Below are positions 5,674 through 9,185 of a DNA stretch of 9,185 nucleotides, piece by piece. The translations under genes were made by a program, and so were the position numbers. The stretch spans positions 1 through 9,185 of the forward strand of contig JABDOO010000013.1 in assembly GCA_013043295.1 (NCBI GenBank), written 5' to 3'. Origin of the DNA: Candidatus Nitrosopumilus sp. Lineage in GTDB: Archaea; Thermoproteota; Nitrososphaeria; Nitrososphaerales; Nitrosopumilaceae. Under the pieces are notes generated by a model. It saw only the letters and a list, made by a program, of their open reading frames with translations. It was not told the origin of the DNA and did no database searches. Position 1 is the first letter of the stretch, and every line of letters starts with the position of its first letter.

Positions 5674-6327
5674 ATGATAGTTGATCTAAACCTTCACGGG
5701 AAACTCATAATTATCATCGGAGGAGGAAATGAGGCACAAAAAAGAATCAAATCAGTAATAAAAGAAGATTGTAAAATCATAGTAATTAGCGATTCAGTAA
5801 ATCAAGAAATAAGCCGACTAGATAAAACAAAGAAAATCAAATATGTAAAACAAAAAATCTCAGATACAAAATTTATTGCAAAATTCAAACCAGATGTAAT
5901 TATCACCACAACAGATGACAGAAAGATAAATCAAAAAATCATCAATAATGCAAAAAAGAAAAAAATTCTAGTTTATAGCTCTGATAATCCAGATGACAGC
6001 GATTTTTCAAATCCTGCAATAATAGATTTTGAAAATATGGTTCAAATTGCAATTTTTACTGGTGGAAAGAGTCCTGCCATGTCAAAGAAAATCAAAGATA
6101 GATCAGAAAAATTATTCAAAAAAATCATCACAAAAGAAGACATTGCTCAAATCAAAATCCAAAAAATTTCAAGGGAAATAGCCAAAGACATCATTCCCAC
6201 ACAAGAGCAAAGAAGGGATTATCTTAGAAGAATAATAAACGATAAAGAGATTGATCAGTTAATAAAAGACGGCCAGGTTAAAAAAGCTGAAAAGCGAGCC
6301 ATCACAATATTGAGGAATTGGAAATGA
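5674..6327 (+). CDS. sirC: Precorrin-2 dehydrogenase (SirC/Met8-type)
   Basis: A 217-residue protein oxidising precorrin-2 to sirohydrochlorin with NAD+, the step before siroheme. Seen: a Rossmann start with IIIIGGGNEAQKR (12-24), the ITTTDDRKINQ region (77-87), SSDNPDDSDFSNPAIID (102-118), where D104 is the likely catalytic Asp of the CysG/Met8 family, and the diagnostic FTGGKSPAMSKKIK (128-141). The C-terminal 70 residues are basic and helical. The length matches stand-alone SirC, without the methyltransferase half found in CysG. Whether it also inserts iron, as yeast Met8p does, cannot be read from the sequence. Its TGA overlaps the hemA ATG in an ATGA junction, so the two are translationally coupled. 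Lysine and isoleucine are very frequent. Confidence 0.88.
   Translation: MIVDLNLHGKLIIIIGGGNEAQKRIKSVIKEDCKIIVISDSVNQEISRLDKTKKIKYVKQKISDTKFIAKFKPDVIITTTDDRKINQKIINNAKKKKILVYSSDNPDDSDFSNPAIIDFENMVQIAIFTGGKSPAMSKKIKDRSEKLFKKIITKEDIAQIKIQKISREIAKDIIPTQEQRRDYLRRIINDKEIDQLIKDGQVKKAEKRAITILRNWK
6312..6316 (+). promoter_or_regulatory. Shine-Dalgarno sequence of hemA
   Basis: GAGGA inside the end of sirC, seven bases before ATG 6324. It favours ATG 6324 over the in-frame TTG at 6318, which would leave only one base between this site and the start. Confidence 0.6.
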
Positions 6328-7589
6328 GTCAAAAAATCATCAATGCACGTGTTACTTTTCGTAACTCTCCAATTCACATTCTTGAACAATTTACCATAAA
6401 AAATATGGAAAATGCTTATGAGGAATTCAAAAAGAATTCAGGGTTGGATGAATGCGTAATTATTCAGACATGTAACAGAATAGAACTTTTTGGAAAATCT
6501 AAAACTTATGATTCAAACAAAATCAAAAAAACATGGGCTACAATTACAGGCCTTGAAGATGAAGCATTTGATGAAAATATAGAATTTGTAGAAAATCAAG
6601 AAGCACTTCATCACTTGTTAAAACTAACCTCAGGATTAGATTCCATGGTATTAGGCGAAGAGCAGATACTAGGCCAAATAAAAAACTCCATCACATCTGC
6701 TAGAGAAGTCAAAGCATCAGGACAACATCTCAACACATTATTTGATAAGGCAATTAGAATTGGAACAAGAATTAGAAATACTAGTGGCATAGGTGCAGGT
6801 GGGATTTCAGTAGGATCCATGGCAGTAAAGCTTGCAGAGGAAAACATTGATGAATTGAAAACAAAAAAGGTATTGCTAATTGGAACAGGTGAAGTATCCA
6901 CACTGGTTGCAAAGTCATTACAACGACGTGGATATGCATTTGATGTTACAAGTAGAACAATTGGAAGATCACAGACCTTTTGTGAAACAATGGGTGGTAA
7001 TCCAATAAAATTTGAGGAGGTGCTATCAGGATTTGATAACTATGATGTAATATTTGTAGCAACAACTGCACCGTATTTTCTAGTTACAAATGAAAGAATC
7101 ACAGAAGCGATGAAAAATAAAAGCAATGGAATGATGATATTGGATTTATCAAATCCTAGAACAGTCGATGAGAGAGTTGCAACAATTGGAGGAGTAAAAC
7201 TCATGAATTTGGACCAAATTGCTGAAATGGTTGAAAAGAACATGAATGCACGATTAAACAAGGTAAAAACAGTTGAAAATATAATTAGCGAGGAAGTTTC
7301 TGTATTAGAAGCCTCAATGAAAAGACTAGAAGCAGAACCACTTGTAAAAGATGTATTCAAGAACATAGAAAATCTTAGAGAAAAAGAATTACAAAAAGCA
7401 CTTCAAATGCTAGATGAAAAAGATGAAAAGAAAATAAAGATTATTGAGGAATTAACAAAAGCAGTTGTTGAAAGCATAGTATCAACACCAATGAACAATA
7501 TCAGGAAAGCATCTGAGCAAGGCAAACCAGATATGGTAGAGTTGGCCAGCAAACTGTTTGACTATAAAAAACAGAATCAAGTAGACTAG
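6324..7589 (+). CDS. hemA: Glutamyl-tRNA reductase HemA
   Basis: A 421-residue enzyme reducing glutamyl-tRNA(Glu) with NADPH to glutamate-1-semialdehyde, the first committed step of C5 tetrapyrrole synthesis. Seen: the catalytic domain with IIQTCNRIELFG (47-57) and nucleophile C50; the conserved H96/H97 region; the diagnostic SGLDSMVLGEEQILGQIK (103-120); an NADPH-binding domain starting VLLIGTGEV (183-191, where many relatives have GAGEM); ILDLSNPR (272-279); and a long helical dimerisation domain from about 310 to the end. The length is normal for archaeal HemA. It starts inside the sirC stop (ATGA), with a Shine-Dalgarno at 6312-6316. hemB follows after 30 bases. The next pathway enzyme, HemL, is not in the window. 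Confidence 0.95.
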   Translation: MSQKIINARVTFRNSPIHILEQFTIKNMENAYEEFKKNSGLDECVIIQTCNRIELFGKSKTYDSNKIKKTWATITGLEDEAFDENIEFVENQEALHHLLKLTSGLDSMVLGEEQILGQIKNSITSAREVKASGQHLNTLFDKAIRIGTRIRNTSGIGAGGISVGSMAVKLAEENIDELKTKKVLLIGTGEVSTLVAKSLQRRGYAFDVTSRTIGRSQTFCETMGGNPIKFEEVLSGFDNYDVIFVATTAPYFLVTNERITEAMKNKSNGMMILDLSNPRTVDERVATIGGVKLMNLDQIAEMVEKNMNARLNKVKTVENIISEEVSVLEASMKRLEAEPLVKDVFKNIENLREKELQKALQMLDEKDEKKIKIIEELTKAVVESIVSTPMNNIRKASEQGKPDMVELASKLFDYKKQNQVD

Positions 7590-7591
7590 GA

Positions 7592-7600
7592 TTATATTTT
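7592..7600 (+). promoter_or_regulatory. Internal TATA box before hemB
   Basis: TTATATTTT, in the 30-base gap after hemA, is centred about 25 bases before the hemB ATG, and no Shine-Dalgarno precedes that ATG. hemB can probably start its own leaderless mRNA in addition to read-through from hemA. Confidence 0.5.
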
Positions 7601-7619
7601 AGCTAGAGAGAATTTTAGT

Positions 7620-8600
7620 ATGCCATTTCCAACTAGACGACTGCGTCGACTGAGAACAACAGACAAAATGAGAGAATTGGTTCAAGAGACTACATTATCT
7701 CCAAAAGATTTCATTTGTCCTGTATTTGTTCAAGAAGATTTGAAAGAAAGAGTCATGGTAGAGTCAATGTCGGAAATTGAGCGTTTACCATTAGCAGATG
7801 TAAATGAAGAAGTGCAAAAAATCATAGATCTTGGAATACCTGCAATCATGTTGTTTGGTATTCCTACAGGAAAGGATGAAGCAGGTAGTTCAGCATTTGA
7901 TGATAACGGAATAGTTCAAAAGGCAATTTCACAAATTAGAGAAAAATTTGGAGATAAAATTGTCATCATGGCAGATGTTTGTCTATGTCAATTTACATCA
8001 ACAGGACATTGTGGAATAATTCAAGGAGATAAAATAGATAATGATACTAGTCTAAACACACTTGCTAAAATTGCTGTCAGCCAAGCCAAAGCAGGAGTAG
8101 ATACAGTGTCACCATCTGCAATGATGGATGGCCAGGTTGCTGCGATTCGAAAAGCACTTGATGAAAATGGCTTTACAGACGTATCAATCATGTCACACTC
8201 TGCAAAACATCGTTCAAACTTTTATTCACCATTTAGAGATGCAGCAGAATGCGCTCCAAAATTTGGAGATAGAAAAACATACCAAGTTCCATATACAAAT
8301 GCAAGAGAAGCTATGATGGAAGTTCAGACAGATATTGAAGAAGGAGTGGACATTGTAATGATAAAACCAGCCTTATCATACTTGGATTTAATTTCAGAAA
8401 CTAGAAAAAAATACAATGTTCCAGTTTCTGCATACAGTGTTTCAGGGGAATATGCGCTTGTAAAAGCAGCATCCCAATTAGGATATGTAAATGAGAAAGA
8501 TATCACACTAGAAATTTTACATTCTATTAAAAGAGCAGGTGCAGACATGATAGTAACATATTTTGCAAAATCAGCTTGCAGATTCCTTCAAGAGTCATGA
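7620..8600 (+). CDS. hemB: Delta-aminolevulinic acid dehydratase (porphobilinogen synthase) HemB
   Basis: A 326-residue TIM-barrel enzyme joining two 5-aminolevulinate molecules into porphobilinogen. Seen: the Schiff-base lysines K196 in MSHSAKHRSNFYSPFRDA (191-208) and K249 in VMIKPALSYLDLI (246-258), and the metal site DVCLCQFTSTGHCG (119-132) with C121, C123 and C131. Three cysteines mark the zinc-dependent class rather than the Asp-rich magnesium class. The N-terminal arm RRLRRLRTTDKMREL (7-20) is typical and helps oligomer formation. The length is normal. The TGA stop overlaps the ATG of the next gene (ATGA), coupling it to the unknown 103-residue protein. Confidence 0.96.
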   Translation: MPFPTRRLRRLRTTDKMRELVQETTLSPKDFICPVFVQEDLKERVMVESMSEIERLPLADVNEEVQKIIDLGIPAIMLFGIPTGKDEAGSSAFDDNGIVQKAISQIREKFGDKIVIMADVCLCQFTSTGHCGIIQGDKIDNDTSLNTLAKIAVSQAKAGVDTVSPSAMMDGQVAAIRKALDENGFTDVSIMSHSAKHRSNFYSPFRDAAECAPKFGDRKTYQVPYTNAREAMMEVQTDIEEGVDIVMIKPALSYLDLISETRKKYNVPVSAYSVSGEYALVKAASQLGYVNEKDITLEILHSIKRAGADMIVTYFAKSACRFLQES

Positions 8601-8908
8601 GAAACGACGAACGATTTGAGATTCAAAGAGCCTTTGATTTACTGCCACATGTAGTAGGCGCCAGTTGGACTGCAGTCTGGTTCAGAATGAAAGGAATCAA
8701 AAAACCAACAAGAGAAGAATTTCGTGAGAAAACTATAGAATATCTACGACTAGTAGAGCCTGTCTTTGAGTCTTATCCAAAAGAAGAAGAGTTTTTAGAA
8801 ATTATCAAGTATATTGAATTTAGAAAAAATGAAGTTTATGAGAAGATAAAATCTGGTGAAGATAAGGAGATTGAAACTAGATACGACAGATATGTCGATT
8901 ATGGCTAA
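8597..8908 (+). CDS. Conserved-looking hypothetical protein translationally coupled to hemB
   Basis: A 103-residue protein that I do not recognise. It is soluble, highly charged and probably mostly helical, with one hydrophobic aromatic patch LLPHVVGASWTAVWFRMKG (15-33) and a Tyr/Arg-rich end (RYDRYVDYG). No cysteines, signal peptide or membrane segment are seen; H18 is the only histidine. ATG 8597 is chosen because it forms an ATGA overlap with the hemB stop; an in-frame TTG at 8576 would lie deeper in hemB. The tight coupling suggests a role linked to HemB or tetrapyrrole synthesis, but this is inference. Its stop is interlocked with that of the opposing HD-domain gene. Confidence 0.75.
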   Translation: MRNDERFEIQRAFDLLPHVVGASWTAVWFRMKGIKKPTREEFREKTIEYLRLVEPVFESYPKEEEFLEIIKYIEFRKNEVYEKIKSGEDKEIETRYDRYVDYG

Positions 8909-9185
8909 AGTTCCTGTTTTAGTTGTTTTAAAAATCCCCTGAGAACTCGGGTTCGCTTTGTTGCTTCTATTTTACCAGATTTTGTGTTCATAGTGGATTC
9001 TAGTTTTAATAATTTTTGATAAAAATGGTCCACAGTCCAAATTTTGTCATCGGGTTTTCTAGTTTTGCAAAATGGATCGTCAGTATTATAAAATGGTCTT
9101 TTAAGTGAGCCTCCTGTAGCAAAAACTCTTGCAATTCCTATTGCACCTAAGGCATCCAATCTATCAGCATCTTGAAGTATTTTTC
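8905..9185 (-). CDS. HD-domain phosphohydrolase (YedJ-like), C-terminal part; 5' end beyond the window
   Basis: The frame is open on the minus strand from the right edge to TAG at 8907-8905, giving 92 visible residues. They begin KILQDADRLDALGAIGIARV, the conserved Asp-Ala-Asp-Arg-Leu-Asp-Ala segment of YedJ-like HD hydrolases; its Asp belongs to the metal site of the HD fold. The upstream His and His-Asp metal ligands would lie outside the window. FATGGSLKRPFYN follows, then a charged C-terminal helical region. Such proteins hydrolyse phosphate esters, often of nucleotides; the substrate here is unknown. The TTG near 9159 is internal and not the start. It runs convergent to the hemB operon with a four-base overlap at the stops. 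Confidence 0.82.
   Translation of the reverse strand, partial: KILQDADRLDALGAIGIARVFATGGSLKRPFYNTDDPFCKTRKPDDKIWTVDHFYQKLLKLESTMNTKSGKIEATKRTRVLRGFLKQLKQEL
8911..8929 (+). terminator. T-rich terminator candidate after the hemB operon
   Basis: TTCCTGTTTTAGTTGTTTT begins three bases after the stop of the 103-residue gene. It carries two T4 runs on the plus strand, enough for archaeal termination. It lies inside the 3' end of the opposing HD-domain gene. Confidence 0.35.

Noticed and set aside
6318..6323. TTG start of hemA two codons upstream
   Set aside because: ATG 6324 forms an ATGA junction with sirC and has a well-spaced Shine-Dalgarno.
6611..7366. Minus-strand open frames within hemA
   Set aside because: They lie wholly inside a well-supported gene, are Ser/Ile/Phe-rich and show no domain; they are antisense shadows.
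8576..8596. TTG start of the 103-residue gene inside hemB
   Set aside because: ATG 8597 in the ATGA overlap is the simpler and more usual start.
1..9185. Defence system, mobile element, CRISPR array, tRNA or rRNA
   Set aside because: No transposase, integrase, repeat array, nuclease-like gene or RNA gene was found; all sizeable open stretches are housekeeping-type genes and spacers are short.

Overview
The window looks like chromosomal DNA of a low-GC ammonia-oxidising thaumarchaeon (Nitrososphaerota), most likely Nitrosopumilus-like. The signs are a TFB transcription factor, a Gar1 RNA-guide protein, the archaeal siroheme-decarboxylase route to heme, A+T-rich codon use, tight packing, and TATA-like boxes sitting about 26 bases upstream of several start codons. 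No database search was possible, so the placement rests on protein families and style. There are no mobile elements, CRISPR arrays, rRNA or tRNA genes.

Layout. (1) Positions 3-1376, plus strand: the C-terminus of a probable SRP19, then gar1 and tfb, an information-processing cluster ending in a pyrimidine-rich terminator. (2) 1475-2488, plus: sufC (Fe-S assembly ATPase) and a small DUF167/YggU-like gene. (3) 2535-4557, plus: a chlorite-dismutase-family (HemQ/ChdC-like) heme protein, an aldo/keto reductase, and a small protein with a B-box-like zinc finger. (4) 4554-5570, minus: a fused AhbA-AhbB siroheme decarboxylase. (5) 5674-8908, plus and divergent from (4): sirC, hemA, hemB and an unknown 103-residue protein. 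sirC/hemA and hemB/unknown are joined by ATGA overlaps, while a TATA-like box lies between hemA and hemB. (6) 8905-9185, minus: the C-terminal part of an HD-domain phosphohydrolase that runs off the window.

The main theme is tetrapyrrole synthesis. HemA and HemB give 5-aminolevulinate and porphobilinogen, SirC oxidises precorrin-2, and AhbA-AhbB decarboxylates siroheme. The nearby HemQ-like protein has the tyrosine, lysine, tryptophan and heme-ligand histidine pattern of coproheme decarboxylases and lacks the distal arginine of true chlorite dismutases. This suggests, as inference, that the siroheme route may be finished by an oxidative decarboxylase. hemL, hemC, hemD, the uroporphyrinogen methyltransferase, ahbC and ahbD are not in the window.

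Translation starts appear to be of two kinds. Genes at transcript heads (sufC, the HemQ-like gene, sirC, hemB) have TATA-like boxes at the spacing expected for leaderless mRNAs. gar1, tfb and hemA have visible Shine-Dalgarno sequences. Intergenic gaps are all under about 110 bases.
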